From Plantago ovata (Eukaryota; Streptophyta; Magnoliopsida; Lamiales; Plantaginaceae): a stretch of 64,000 nucleotides of DNA. The notes beneath the pieces were generated by a model. The model did not search any database, was not told where the DNA came from, and saw only the letters and a program-made list of their open reading frames with translations. Every line of letters starts with the position of its first letter. The stretch's first letter is position 1. A program made the translations under genes and the position numbers. Shown here in pieces: positions 20,101 through 32,005 of this stretch. The stretch is from NCBI GenBank assembly GCA_028274465.1, contig CM051455.1:100190942-100254941 (forward strand), read 5' to 3'.

Positions 20101-20784
20101 GTTGAGTTCACTACCTGTTGAAGAAGGACAGGTGGTGACTCACTCCTTTCAGCTATGACAGCTTCTTCAGTATCTGGAACTTTTTCTTCAGCAGACTTCT
20201 TTTCTTGCTCTGTTTGAGAAAGCTGTGCAGGTTCAGCAATCTCCCTTGTCTCTGAAATGACAAGTTGAGTAGAGACATCTTGACCCTTGAGTTCACTGCT
20301 TGTCATGAAAACATCTACCGATTTGTTGGAAGTGTCTTCAATATCCAACTCCATTTGCTGACTCAGTTCTGTCAGCACAAGCTGAACTTTGTCAATGGAT
20401 GTTTTCGGTGAACTAGGTCCAGTATTCTCAGCATCATGGGATGCGTCGTCGAATAGTGTCTCTTGTGGTGTTTCAGCAATCTCTGGGACTAGAACCATTG
20501 CAGTCTCAGCAACTGGTTCTTCAACAACTTGATGAGTTGCTTGTTCAGCAACCGTCTTTTCAGCATTAGCAGCATCAGCAAGTGCCGCGGTTCTTATATC
20601 AGCAACAATATCAATTGTTGGTTCCAGAGTCTGATCATCTAGATTATCTACAATGTAGATATTTGGGATTGAGGTAGGAATTTCGTTTCCACTGCCTTGT
20701 GGTCTCATCTCAGCAGATGTATCAACATTGAGTTGATTGTTGAAGGCTTCCGCAAACACTTCAACATTGCTGAAGTAGGTTTCA
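17164..20784 (-). pseudogene. Sire-B ORF3, main body (1,132-codon open stretch)
   Basis: Longest open stretch in the window (20759-17361), continuing open upstream to the Gyp-2 junction. It is the middle of an accessory ORF downstream of pol. It is very acidic and Ser/Thr/Gln/Ala-rich, with several long Asp/Glu runs (DDDEEEKDEN, DSKDKKDDNDDNQ, DDDDDD). Coiled-coil-like helices lie at about 18000-18330 (LKLAKSALKKAQTFIEDKV and following). The basic clusters PKKRK (17817-17831) and KSRRRRQRQEEKR (about 17590-17640) look like nuclear localisation signals. There is no signal peptide or membrane segment. A one-base shift near 17390 moves the frame to the 17334-17164 continuation (RRTSIGKNVKQEPELI). 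Sirevirus 'envelope-like' ORFs occupy this place; the true function is unknown. Confidence 0.8.
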
Positions 20785-20789
20785 GTAAC

Positions 20790-21991
20790 TAATGAACGTG
20801 TATTTTACACCTTCATTCGAGTCTTTTTTCACCTATTTTTGCTATCCTCTATGTTAATTTAGCTATATTATAGTGCATATTTATTAGAATAGTGTCACGT
20901 TTCCCTTTAGTTTGCATTTTACAGGTTTTAGGTGAAAAACGTGGTTTTCCGGGAAATTATATTGAAGGGAATGAAGAATCGGTGTTCCGGACACATTTTT
21001 GGAGTATCTAGAAGATTCCGGATGGGATTTGAAGTCTAGGGGTCGAGTCTGAAGGCTAAAAGGTCACTAGAAGGCAAAAACCGAGTCCGTAAAGGAAAAG
21101 AAATCCAAAAAAGCGTCGAAAACGCATCCTTGGCCGGCTGGAACTCCAGGGCGATTCGCCCGGGACGTGGGGCGGTTCGCCCCACACGAGGCGATTCGCC
21201 CGGTGTGTGGGGCGACTCGCCCCACACGTTCCGAACTCCTATATATAGTTGCTCAGTTTTCTCCGTTTTTCATACTTCTCTCAGACCTTTTTCCATACCT
21301 TTCTCATTAGTTTTACGTAGGAATTCTCCAAAACCTGTTCTGGGAATTCTTAGCATAGGAGAAACTTTTTCTTATCGATTTGGAGCTTGTGAGATCGTGA
21401 TTCTTCGGAGATTAACAACCTTCGGTAACATTGTATCTCAGATTTTTTCTATTTATATTTATTTATCTTTCAACATGTTTTCATTCAATCTTGCTATGAT
21501 TTCTGTTGATTGCATGACATCTATGAGTAGCTAAATCTATCGTTGGTGATAGTATGTGATTTCTTAGCGAAGGGTTATTAATTATGCTGATGGCGGTAAA
21601 GCGAATCAGACTTTCAGTTATTGCTTTATTTCTTTGATCTATCTAAGCCCTCTATCTTCGTAGTGTTGAATAAAACGGAACACATTGGACAATTCATTAT
21701 CAAAGATCTCTATGCAAAACGATCGGGTACTTCATGCATGATTATTAACCCACTATGCTTTGAATGATCATACTATCACTAACTTCCATTATCTTGATAA
21801 GAAAAACTTGTGCTAAGTCGTCTGTTGATTTATATTTTAAGTTAGATTAGATAAAACTAGTTATAGTCCTTAGAGATCGACACTCGAGGTTATTTTACTG
21901 CTACACTATGGTTTTCGTTGTAGTTGTGAATTGTCTTTGGCTAAAACAGATTTATTTGATTAATTTGAATCTTACAAATTCCGGTTCATCA
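20790..21991 (+). repeat. Gyp-2 5' LTR
   Basis: 1,202-bp LTR paired with 25030-26233. The palindrome array is at 21149-21228, with GGGCGATTCGCCC and GGGGCGGTTCGCCCC units, and the TATA box at 21239-21248. ORFs at 21036-21227 and 21130-21534 are LTR sequence. Confidence 0.92.
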
Positions 21992-21994
21992 AAT

Positions 21995-22012
21995 TGGCGC
22001 CGTTGTCGGGGA
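21995..22012 (+). other. Gyp-2 primer binding site
   Basis: TGGCGCCGTTGTCGGGGA, one base different from the Gyp-1 tRNA-Asp-type site, three bases after the LTR. Confidence 0.82.
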
Positions 22013-22312
22013 CTATACTTCTTTTTTCTGTTTAGCTTATTTATATTTTCAGCATTCAGTTCCCTACAGAAGAACAGGCTCTGGGGGTTTGTTCTCTAAA
22101 ATTTTTCACTTTCTTACCCTATTTCTTTCCCCCTATCGTTTCCAGTTTATCTGATCTTGATTACCTTGCGTGCTTGTGCTCTCGAAGTTCTCGGTTACAT
22201 TGTGTTTGTTTGCACTCTTTGTGCTTTCCTTTGCAAGTTTTTGTTTTTCTTTTGTGGATTCTGCTCCTTGGTTTCTTGTTTCCTCGTGTGCAGAAACTAG
22301 TCATATGAAAGG

Positions 22313-23074
22313 ATGAGTCAACCTCCGTTGCCCCGGTATGTGATGCCCCGAGGGCCTTGCATAACATTGGATGACGATTGCAGGAATTATGACTTTGATC
22401 ATTCGTACTACTCCATTCTCTCCACGTTTTCAATGGGTGATGATCCAAGAGGGTTGTTAGACACGTACGAGGAAGGAGTGTTGAGGATACCTCGTGAGAA
22501 TGAGGAGGGGGTTATTTTATCACATGAGCAACTTTGTATGAGAGGATTTATGGGAGCCTTGAAAGGGTACGCTCGAAGATGGCTCAGAATCCCGCCGGAA
22601 AAATTGTTGCGCACTTGGGGTGAAGTAACCAACAAGTTTCTGGAACATAGGGATAGGGACTCACCTCCCGGGTCAAGGGAATGGACGTCTCGCTTTAGTA
22701 GTCAGCCACCAGAAATCGACATTGCCGATGAAGAGGAATGTGGAGAAGAATCCATTGATGAAGTCTCCTGAGTGCTTAGCTTGGATTCCACATCCTTACT
22801 TGCGGATGTCGAGGTTGTTGGTCAAGAGGAAGTCGTGGAGGAAGTGATAACTGAATCCATTGCTTCACTTGAGTCAGAAGGTGATGGCGTGAGTTGTGTT
22901 GAGGTCGAGGAGCCAATCTCTGAAGATTTTGGTGTCTTTGAATCAATTGCGGCAGATACTCTTGATCTTGACTCCTACGTTCTGGTCCATGCACCCACCT
23001 ATGAGTCCCAAAGGAGTTTTGATCCTCTTTACTCTTTTTATTTTCCATTTCTGATTCCCTTAGTTATTTTTTAG
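22313..23074 (+). pseudogene. Gyp-2 gag, shortened and with in-frame stop
   Basis: One frame of about 253 codons with a TGA at 22769-22771. The start ATG at 22313 (MSQPPLPRYVMPRG) fits the Gyp-1 position. The N-terminal capsid half is recognisable: DPRGLLDTYEEGVLRIP, then GALKGYARRWLRIPPEKLLRTWGEV, equivalent to the Gyp-1 PRRWIARLEPGSLKTWGQV segment. After NKFLEHRD the second capsid half is missing and the frame jumps to an acidic tail (ADEEECGEESIDEV). The tail continues past the TGA as an Asp/Glu/Val-rich region and ends in a short hydrophobic stretch before the stop at 23072. No zinc knuckle or protease is present. It is non-functional or at most a partial gag. Confidence 0.78.
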
Positions 23075-25029
23075 ATTTTGTTTTTCTTGGTTTTGTTAAT
23101 TTTAGTTTTCAGGGAATCATGGACTTGCTTGAGCAGATACGGAGAGGAGCCAAGGATGGTTCCCAAGATGCGAGGAGTACAGGAACGGATGCACAAGATT
23201 CGTTCCCATTTGATAATGGATAACATTAGTGGTAATGTAGCAAGTAGTTTAGTTTTATCGCTTTCTTGCATTGCATGCATATCATTCTGTTTTATTTTAT
23301 ATTTTCGTATATTTTTGGTGATAAAATAGGTCTCTAGATAATAATTTAGCAATTTAGGAGGAAAACTAACACCTCCAGGAGTCTGGAGGTGCCGGGCGAA
23401 TCGCCCCCCACGTAAGGCGGTTCGCCCCGGGCATCCAGTAAACCCGAAGAACCGGATTTTCGTTCGGATCCCCATTTTTCTCTTATTATGCTAAATTATC
23501 AATCTTTTTACCTCGTTTATCGCCCGTTTTGGTTTCTCACGAGTTTCCTTGAGTCCTATAGGTTACAGGTACAAGTTTAGCTCTCACCTTAAATCCACTT
23601 TCGACGTTCAGGTTTGGGGGGGGGGGGTTATCGCTGGGTATTTCTATACTTGTTTTGCTTATGATTACTCGTGAAACCTTTTGTTTGCATTTGCATTTGC
23701 ACGTTTACCGCTTTCTTAGTATTTAGTTGCATACACTACATTCATCCTAGTATAGTCTTGCATGTTTTATTTGGAGTTTATTGCCAAATTTTTTGAACTT
23801 TTTGATTGGGTAGATTAACTAATTATGACATTGATCATATGCTTCATCTCTATGAATTTGTTTGAGGTTTTTCTCGCTTGGATTGTCACATTTATGTATT
23901 GCACTTAGTCCAACTTGGTAGTCTCGACATCATTTAGTGGTGTTTTCTCGACTGCGGTTTACGAAGGCCTTTATAATAGGATGATGCATGTTAGGATCTT
24001 ATGGTTGTTTTCCCGAGTAATTATGTACCTAAGAGGCAACAAGTCTTCACCTTGCTTTGAGATTGCTAAATGCCTAGGAAGGAGGTAGTGTGAGATTGTG
24101 TGATCCTTTGTTTACAACCTATTCTTCCGAATAGGTTTGGGGAGGGGGTTACGCTATCATTAGACTTGTTTTTCGATTTTAGTGTGTGTTGTGAGTTTAT
24201 TTTCTTTTTTCGTAAAGTTTGTACTCCAACCTATTCTTTCGAATAGGTTTGGGGAGGTCGTTTGTGTGTCGTTGTAATTTCTTTTTCGTTATGCTACTGC
24301 TGGATAAAAAAAAAGAGAGAAAAAAAAAGAGAAAAAATTCTAGGAAAAAAAGAAAATCTGGAAAAGAAAAAAAAGAAGGAAAAAATGAAGAGACCCCAAA
24401 AAAGCGAAGAAGGGTCCAAAAAAGCCAAAAAGCAGTTTAGCAAAGTATTTGTCTCATTTTTCAATTCTTGTAATGTTCGTAATCGAGTTGTAATTTTTGT
24501 CTTTTGTTTGTTTGAGTGTCATCTGTTCTAGACCACCCTCGTCCTGCCATTCAGGAAGTGGTGAATAGTTTAAGGCTTTGCTTGGGAGATGGGTAGAATA
24601 GGGGAGTGTTATCTTTTTTAGGGAATCCTCCATCGTTTGATGAGAGCCAGTATTGGTTCGACCTCTTTGAGGAAAAGTCTTAACTTGGTGAACAACAGTA
24701 AGTCCTCAGTTTCATAGGCACGAAAAAACCATTCGTATTTTAACATGTTTCATTACGTCGTCACTGACTAGGTCCAGGTAGAGAATGCTACGAGAGACTA
24801 TCTTGTTTGACATAAGTGCTTATGTGAATGTGTATGAGTCAATCGGGGCATTCTTCAACCAATATCCATGTTATGATTTGTATGGTTTTTGTTCATATGT
24901 TTTTTGATAGATTCAATAGATTAGTTCATTTCATTTGGCATGAGACTCCATTTTTTGTGTTGCATTGTCTTTTGCATTAGAGTCTAGCCTAGTTGCTTGA
25001 GGACAAGCAAAGGTTCGGTTTGGGGAGTT
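23075..25029 (+). other. Gyp-2 3' non-coding region
   Basis: About 1.95 kb without credible ORFs. It starts with a segment not seen in Gyp-1, containing GC-palindrome motifs (23391-23433) and a G-run (about 23613-23626). From about 23680 it is collinear with the Gyp-1 3' region: hairpins at 24116-24137 and 24228-24249, an A/G tract at about 24305-24400, and the polypurine tract GGTTCGGTTTGGGGAGTT directly before 25030. ORFs at 24219-24531 are translations of the A/G tract. Confidence 0.7.
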
Positions 25030-26233
25030 TGATGAACGTGTATTTTACACCTTCATTCGAGTCTTTTTTCACCTATTTTTGCTATCCTCTATGTTAATTT
25101 AGCTATATTATAGTGCATTTTATTAGAATAGTGTCACGTTTCCCTTTAGTTTGCATTTTACGGGTTTTAGGTGAAAAACGTGGTTTTTCGGGCAATTATA
25201 TTGAAGAGAACGAAGAATCGGCGTTCCGGAGACATTTTTGGAGTATCTAGAAGATTCCGGATGGGATTTGAAGTCCGGGGGTCGAGTCTGAAGGCTAAAA
25301 GGTCACTAGAAGGCAAAAACCGAGTCCGAAAAGGAAAAGAAATCAAAAAACGCGTCGAAAACGCGTCCTTGGCCGGCTGGAACTCCAGGGCGATTCGCCC
25401 GGGACGTGGGGCGGTTCGTCCCATACCATGCGATTCGCCCGGTATGTGGGGCGACTCGCTCCACACGTTCCGAACTCCTATATATAGTTGCTCAGTTTTC
25501 TCCGTTTTTCATACTTTTCTCAGACCTTTTTCCATACCTTTCTCATTAGTTTTAGGTAGGAATTCTCCAGAGCCTGTTCTGGGAATTCTTATCATAGGAG
25601 ACACTTTTTCTTATCGATTTGGAGCTTGTGAGATCGCGGTTCTTCGGAGATTGACAACCTTTGGTAACATTGTATCTCAGATTTTTTCTATTTATATTTA
25701 TTTATCTTTCTAACATGTTTTCATTCAATCTTGCTATGATTTCTGTTGATTGCATGACATCTATGAGTAGCTAAATCTATCGTTGGTGATAGTATGTGAT
25801 TTCTTAGCGAAGGGTTATTAATTATGCTGATGGCGGTAAAGCGAATCAGACTTTGAGTTATTGCTTTATTTCTTTGATCTATCTAAGCCCTCTATCTTCG
25901 TAGTGTTGAATAAAACGGAACACATTGGACAATTCATGATCAAAGATCTCTATGCAAAACGATCGGGTACTTCATGCATGATTATTAACCCACTATGCTT
26001 TGAATCATCATACTATCACTAACTTCCATTAACTTGATAAGAAAAACTTGTGCTAAGTCGTCTGTTGATTTTATATTTTAAGTTAGATTAGATAAAACTA
26101 GTTATAGTCCTTAGAGATCGACACTCGAGGTTATTTTACTGCTACACTACGGTTTTCGTTGTAGTTGTGAATTGCCTTTGGCTAAAAACAAATTTATTTG
26201 ATTAATTTGAATCTGACAAATTCCGGTTCATCA
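25030..26233 (+). repeat. Gyp-2 3' LTR
   Basis: 1,204-bp LTR. The palindrome array is at 25388-25467, with a few point changes relative to the 5' copy, and the TATA box at 25479-25486. Ends are TGATGAACG...GGTTCATCA. Confidence 0.92.
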
Positions 26234-26238
26234 GTAAC

Positions 26239-27089
26239 CACTTCATCAACATCTACTGGAACTTGTGTTTCAGCAACTGCGGGAGTATCATCCGAAAGAT
26301 TATGGACAATTGGTACTGACTTGCGAGCCAGTGTTTTCTTTGTTTTCTTTCTTGGGTCACTTGTCCTTTTTCTCTTAGGGACGGGGTTAGCTGATGACGC
26401 TGCAGTCTGAGTGTCATCATCAGCTTTCCTCTTTTTCTTCTTAGATTTTTCAAGTTTCTCTCCAGCAGTGGCGTCTGTAGTTGCATTTTCAGCAACGGCT
26501 GTTGTACACTTACCTTGTTGATCACCATCTACAGCAGTTTCATCAACAACTTTTTCAGCTGTTGGAACATTCTCTTGCTGAATAGTGGTGACAACATCTG
26601 CAGCTGTTGTATACCTTTCTTGCTGACAACATTTGCAGATGTTGTCTTCTTTGATTTCTTATCAGCAAGCTTAGGTGCATTTTGCTTGTAGAAGGCTCTT
26701 CCCACATTGCATATTGATTTCTTAATCGGCAATGGGTTTCTCAGCTGAATCCTGAAGTGTTCAAGGATATAGCATATTTTTAGTCCATACATGACTGGGA
26801 AGGTAGGTGAGACCTTGTTGCCTTCAACCTTAACCTTGAATTTAGTAACACAATCAACAAGTCTGTTGAAAATGTACTTTGCCCAGTTGAGCTCAGTTTT
26901 GTTCTCATGTATATGCATCAGCAGCGACCACCTTCTCAAGCCTACTTGGTCTATTCCTCCGACTTGGGAGTCTAAGACTTTGCTTAGTAGCAGAGCTACT
27001 AGACCAAGTGAATGTCAGAGATACTTCCTCTTAACGTGCTTTGTCCAAGTCACGGGAGCAATCTCTCCTTTCTTCATTTTCTCATTTCT
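26239..27089 (-). pseudogene. Sire-B ORF3, second segment
   Basis: Part of ORF3 between the Gyp-3 and Gyp-2 insertions. Reading leftward it continues from the N-terminal piece through a RNEKMKKGEIAPVTW stretch, then an LNWAKYIFNRLVDCVTKF segment and RIQLRNPLPIKK. These resemble the conserved N-terminal module of plant retrotransposon accessory proteins, from memory. There is an in-frame stop near 27028 and a frameshift near 26640. Past the shift the collinear frame becomes acidic and then strongly basic, with KKKKRKADDD and PKRKRTSDPRKKTKK (about 26330-26450), which look like nuclear localisation signals. The join to the main body across Gyp-2 is exact once one GTAAC copy is removed. Confidence 0.75.
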
Positions 27090-27094
27090 GACAT

Positions 27095-28399
27095 TGATGA
27101 ACCGCGGATGTCGTGCTCCGAATTCAAGCAAATAAATTTGTTATTAAGCCAAAGGCAATCCACAACTACAACGAAAACCGTAGTGTAGCAGTAGAATGAC
27201 TCGAGTGTCGTTCTCTTAGGACTATAACTAGCTTTATCTATTTAACAAGAGAATATAAAACAGCAGACAGATAGCAAAAGGGGGTTTCTAGCAGATAATG
27301 GAGATTGGTGATAGTATGGTCCTTCTTAACATAACGGGTCGATAATCATGCATAAATTCCTCGGTCTTGCATAGAGATCTTTGAATCAATCTAGTGTCCT
27401 GTTGCAAATATTAAGCACTACGAAGATAACTGGTCTGACAAGTCAATCACTATTGTCCTAATGTGTTTCGTAATTACTCAACACTACGAAGATAATTGGT
27501 CTGAAGATTGTCCTAATGTGTTCCGTAATTACTCAACACTACGAAGATAATTGGTCTGATGGTCGACAAGTGTCCAATTGTGCATAATAATTAATACAAC
27601 ATACGAGAGTTTTGGTTGCAACTGATCAACGAAATAAAGCAATGACACGGAGTATAATGCGCGATATAGCCATTAGCATGATTATCTTCCCTTCGCTAAG
27701 AATTCACATACTACCACCAACGATAAGTTTAGCTACTCATAATAGGCATGCAATCAATAGAAATCATAGAAGAAAACATATTGAAAGATAAATAAAATAA
27801 GTAGATCAAACTGTAAGATACAAGTTACCGAAGGTTGTCAATCTCCGAAGAATTGCGATCCTACGAGCTCCAATCCGCTATGAAAAAGTATCCCCTAAGC
27901 TACAGAACTCCCAGGACAGGCCCCGGGAAGTTCCTACCTAAAACTATAGAGAGAGGTGAGAAAGTAGGTCTGGAAAGATATGATTTTCGGAGAAAAACTG
28001 AGCACTATATATAGGCCCCGAAAAACTACGGGGCGGTTCGCCCCCGGGTTTTTTCGCGGAATTCCGCGTTTTCGACGCGGTTTTGGATTTCTTCACCTTT
28101 TCGGACTCGGTTTCTTACTTCTAGTGGCCTTCTAACCTCCAGATTCGACCCCTAGACTCCAAATCCTATCCGGAAACCTTCAGATACTCCAAATAGGCTT
28201 CTGGAACACCAATTCCTTGTCAACTTCAATATAATTGCTAAAAAATCTTCGAATTTCAACCAAAACCTGTAAAATAAAATCTAAAGGGAAACGAGACACT
28301 ATTCTAATAAAATGTACTAAAATATAGCTAAATTAACATAGAGGATAGCTAAAATAGGTGAAAAAAACTCGAATGAAAGTGTAAAATACACATTCATCA
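27095..28399 (-). repeat. Gyp-3 3' LTR
   Basis: 1,305-bp LTR, nearly identical to 32006-33311. Three copies of CACTACGAAGATAA(C/T)TGGTCTGA start at 27416, 27482 and 27537. Only one GGGGCGGTTCGCCCC unit remains (about 28029-28044). The TATA box is at 28006-28013 on the minus strand. Confidence 0.93.
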
Positions 28400-30077
28400 A
28401 ACTCCCCAAACCGAACCTTTGCTTGTCCTCAAGCAACTAAGCTAGACTCTAGTACAAAAAACATGCAAGACACAAAATGGAGTTTTATGCCAAATAAAAT
28501 GAACTAATCTACTGAATCTACCAAATAACATATGAACAAAAACCATATAAATCAAAGCATGAATATAGGTTGAAGAATACCTCGATTGACTTATACACAT
28601 CCACATAAGCACTTATGTCAAGACAAGATAGTCTCTCGTAACATTCTCTACCTGGACCTAGTCAGTGACGACGTAATGAAGCATGCTAAGATACGAATGG
28701 TTGTCCCGTGCCTATGAAACTGAGGACTTACTGCTGTTCCACCATGTTAAGACTTTTCCTCAAAAGAGGTCGAACCAGTACTGGCTCTCATCAAACGAAG
28801 GAGGGTTCCCTATAAAAGATAACTCTCCCCTATTCTACCCATCTCTAAAGTAAAGTCTTAAGCTATTCACCACTTCCTGAATGGCAGGACGAGGGTGGTC
28901 TAGAACAGATGACACTCAAGAACAAAAGACAAAAAATAGAAAATTACAAACACGATTACGAACATTACAAGAATTGAAAAATGAGACTCAACACTTTGCT
29001 AAACTGCTATTTGGATTTCTTTTTTTGGACCCTTCTTTTGCTTTTTTGGGGTCTTTTCTTTTTTTCTTTCTTTTCTCCAGATTCTTTTTTTCTTTTTCTT
29101 TTTTTTCTTTTTTCCTGGAATCTTTCCTTTCTTTTTTTTCGATTTTTTTCTAGACAGCAGTAGCATAACAAAAGAGAAACAAAATGACTCACACGACTTC
29201 CCCAAACCTATTCGAAAGAATAGGTTGGAGTACAAAATTTATGGAAAAGGAAAAATAAATTCACGATACGGAAATGAAAAACGAAAACAAGTCTAATGAT
29301 GGTGTAACCCCCTCCCCAAACCTATTCGGAAGAATAGGTTATAAACAAAGGATCACACAACCTCACACTACCTCCTTCCTAGGCATTTAGCAATCTCAAA
29401 GCATGGTGAAGACTTGTTACCTCTTAGGTACATAATTATTCGGGAAACAACCATAAAACCCTAACATGCATCATCCTATTATAAAGGCCTTCGTGAACCG
29501 CAGTAGAGAAAACACCACTAAGTGATGTCGAGACTACCAAGCTTAACTAAGTGCAATACATAAATGTGACAAGCCAAGCGAGAAAAACCTCAAACAAATT
29601 CATAAAGACGAAGCATATGATTAATGGCATAGTTAGTTGATCTATCCAACAAAAAAGTTCAAAAAATTCGGCAATAAACTCCATATAAAACATGCAAGAC
29701 TATCCTAGTATGAATGTAGTGAATGCAACCTAAAAAAAACTAAGAAAGCAGTAAACGTGCAAATGCAAATGCAAACAAAAGGTTTCACGAGTAATCATAA
29801 GCAAAACAAGTATAGAAATACCCGGCGATAACCTCCCCCCATACCTGAACGTCGTCGCTCGTCCCGAACGTCGAAAGTGGATTTAAGGTGAGAGCCAGCT
29901 TGTACCTGTAACTTATAGGACTTAAGAAAACTCGTGAGAAACCAAAAACATACGAAAATATAAAATAAAACACAATGATATGCATGCATTAAAGCGGTAA
30001 AAAAAACGATAAAAACTCCGGGTTGCCTCCCGGATAGCGTCATTGTTTAAAGTCTTTGACTCGATTCCTGTCTGTGC
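28400..30077 (-). other. Gyp-3 3' non-coding region
   Basis: Inverted counterpart of the Gyp-1 and Gyp-2 3' regions. The polypurine tract (plus strand AACTCCCCAAACCGAACC, 28400-28417) abuts the LTR. A pyrimidine tract on the plus strand (about 29025-29155) is the A/G tract of the element strand. The hairpins are at 29205-29226 and 29319-29340. ORFs at 28881-29235 are low-complexity. From about 29780 to 30077 it also shares a block with Gyp-2 around 23560-23680. Confidence 0.7.
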
Positions 30078-31077
30078 CTATCTCTTATTTCTGTGGGTAC
30101 TAGACTTCCCCTTCATTGATCTCCTCTCCATGCCACGAACCTGTGAATAAGAAAGAACATAGGCTGCAAGACCACAGTAGCGAGTAGTGTAAGAAATATC
30201 AGGCGGATCAGGTGGATCAGATATTGCTTGCCACACGTGTTGATTGCCATCCACTTCAATAGTGCAAGTCCTTTGGTAGATGTCCATCACGGAGCGTAGT
30301 TTAGTCAAGAATGTTCGCCCTAAGAGTATGACATCCCCCGTTCCAGGTGCAGACGCCGGCATAACAACAAAATTGGTGTATACAGAAGCTTCACCAATCT
30401 TGACCAATACATTCCTCACAACGCCTTCGGGTCTTACAAAGGATCCATCCGCTAGTTGCACAATGGCCTTATGCTTTGAAAGCTCTCCAAGGCCACTCTT
30501 CTCAAACACATTCATGGGTAGCACATTCGAGTAGGATCTCGTGTCTAGTGTGGCACGGACATCTTCAAGTTTGCCAATCCCGACCTTAACATCGAAACTT
30601 TGACGGAGTGGCTCGGGATTCTCTTGCTCCTCTCCACTCTCATCAGTACCAAGGTCCTTCTCTTCTTCCTTGGCTAGTGGAGGCTCTTCATCCTTGTAAC
30701 ACTCGCACTTAACAACTTGCTTAATGGTGATTTCCACTGGTTGATCTCCCACCAAGTTGATCGACATGGACCTCTCAGTGCTGCTATGTAACTTCCCTTG
30801 CTCTCTACTAGCTCTAGCTTCCAATTGATCCAGACGAGCATTGATCTTTGCCGAATCCTCCTCGTATCTCTTCAAAAACATTTGTGTGAAATCCACCAAT
30901 TTCTGTAAATTATCCAAGAGAGTTGCTGACTTGGATGTAGAAGATTCGTCCTTAGGAGTAAGATTACTACGGTTTCCCAAGTGAACGTCTTCTCGTGCTA
31001 GATCTGATCTGCACATATGAGCCCCATGCCCATAATTCTTGCACACCCTACATACCTCGTTGGGAGAGAGAAGTTCC
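30078..31077 (-). pseudogene. Gyp-3 gag zinc knuckle and aspartic protease
   Basis: Minus-strand frame continuing gag after a frameshift. It opens with a CCHC knuckle CRVCKNYGHGAHMC (nucleic-acid binding). A helical linker follows (LLDNLQKLVDFTQMFLKRYEED, INARLDQLEARASREQ), then an acidic stretch, and a retropepsin-like domain starting FDVKVGIGKLEDVRATL. The catalytic triplet reads DTR (in LDTRSYSNVLP) instead of DTG/DSG, which should abolish proteolysis. Later motifs fit Athila-type proteases: VQLADGSFVRPEGVV and GDVILLGRTFL. The ORF stops at 30078 with no reverse transcriptase after it. Confidence 0.85.
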
Positions 31078-31851
31078 GATTAGGCCACTTAGAGCTTGCC
31101 TCATCTGATTGGCGAAACCTTCGAACCTATCACCACTCACACCATTCACTTCATGCATTGGGATTTCCTGGTTTGGTGGAGCCTCAAGTCCACGCCTTCT
31201 AACCATTTCTCTTGGATCCTTGGATTGAGATCCTTTAGCAAGCCTTTCGAAACACGCCCACACATCCTCGGCGATCTCTTCCCAGATAGTACCACGACAT
31301 TGAAAATCCACCACCTGTTGACTCTCATATGTGAGTCCATTGTAGAAGTGCTGGACAAGATCAGGAAGCTCAAAGCCATGGTGTGGACACTTGCGCATGA
31401 GGTCCTTGAACCTCTCGAAAGCGGTGTAGATGGTCTCATCATAGTCCTGTTTGAATCCAGTGATTTGCGCCTTAAGCGCGGTAGTCAATGTGTGAGGAAA
31501 GTATTTCTCCATAAAAGAAGAATACACCTTGTCCCAGGTGTCTAGTGATCCGGCTTCCAGAGAGCCTAACCATGCCTTGGCTTTACCGCCAAGCCCCATA
31601 GCAAAAACCTTCATCCTCAGCTCATCGTCCGTTATCCCTGCTCCGGGCCTTGGAAGATTGTTGATAAAATCGTCAATATCATTCAGGTATCCCATAACAT
31701 CTTCCCTAGCCAACCCATAGAACCTCGGGAGTTGCTGGAACATGCAACTTTTGATTTCCAAATCTCGAGTTGCAGCAGAAAGAACAATAGTCGGACCTCT
31801 CATCAGTGCTTTGTTGGGTTGAACCCATGATTTCGAAAGTGGGCGAGCCAT
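31048..31851 (-). pseudogene. Gyp-3 gag capsid region
   Basis: About 267 codons from the ATG at 31851. It has a full plant gypsy gag domain: LPRFYGLAREDVMGYLNDIDDF, then DDELRMKVFAMGLGGKAKAWL, GSLDTWDKVYSSFMEKYFP, and the FERFKDLMRKCPHHGFELPDL segment, followed by a capsid C-terminal helix region. It is longer and better preserved than Gyp-1 or Gyp-2 gag, and its MRKCPHHGF segment matches the Gyp-1 ECPHHRF segment. A stop at 31048 and a frame change separate it from the zinc knuckle. The role would be particle assembly. Confidence 0.87.
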
Positions 31852-31984
31852 CACAAGACCTGAATATCTGTGACACGCTAGGAAAGGAGTATCAGAGAGA
31901 GATTAAAAAGGAAAACTAAAACTACTAGAATTAGGAATTGAATGCTGAAAATATAAACAAATTAAACAGAAAAAAGGAGTATAG

Positions 31985-32002
31985 TCCCCGGCAGCGGCAC
32001 CA
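31985..32002 (-). other. Gyp-3 primer binding site
   Basis: TGGTGCCGCTGCCGGGGA on the minus strand, two differences from the Gyp-1 tRNA-Asp-type site, three bases from the LTR. Confidence 0.8.
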
Positions 32003-32005
32003 ATT

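Larger units (their letters stand above)
20790..26233 (+). mobile_element. Gyp-2: gag-only Athila-like gypsy element
   Basis: Complete 5,444-bp element inserted in Sire-B ORF3, with a perfect 5-bp duplication GTAAC (20785-20789 and 26234-26238). The 5' LTR starts TAATGAACG where the 3' LTR has TGATGAACG, so the terminal TG has mutated to TA. No pol domains are found. It has the same architecture as Gyp-1 but belongs to a distinct subfamily (LTR about 1.2 kb, different gag N-terminus). Confidence 0.92.
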
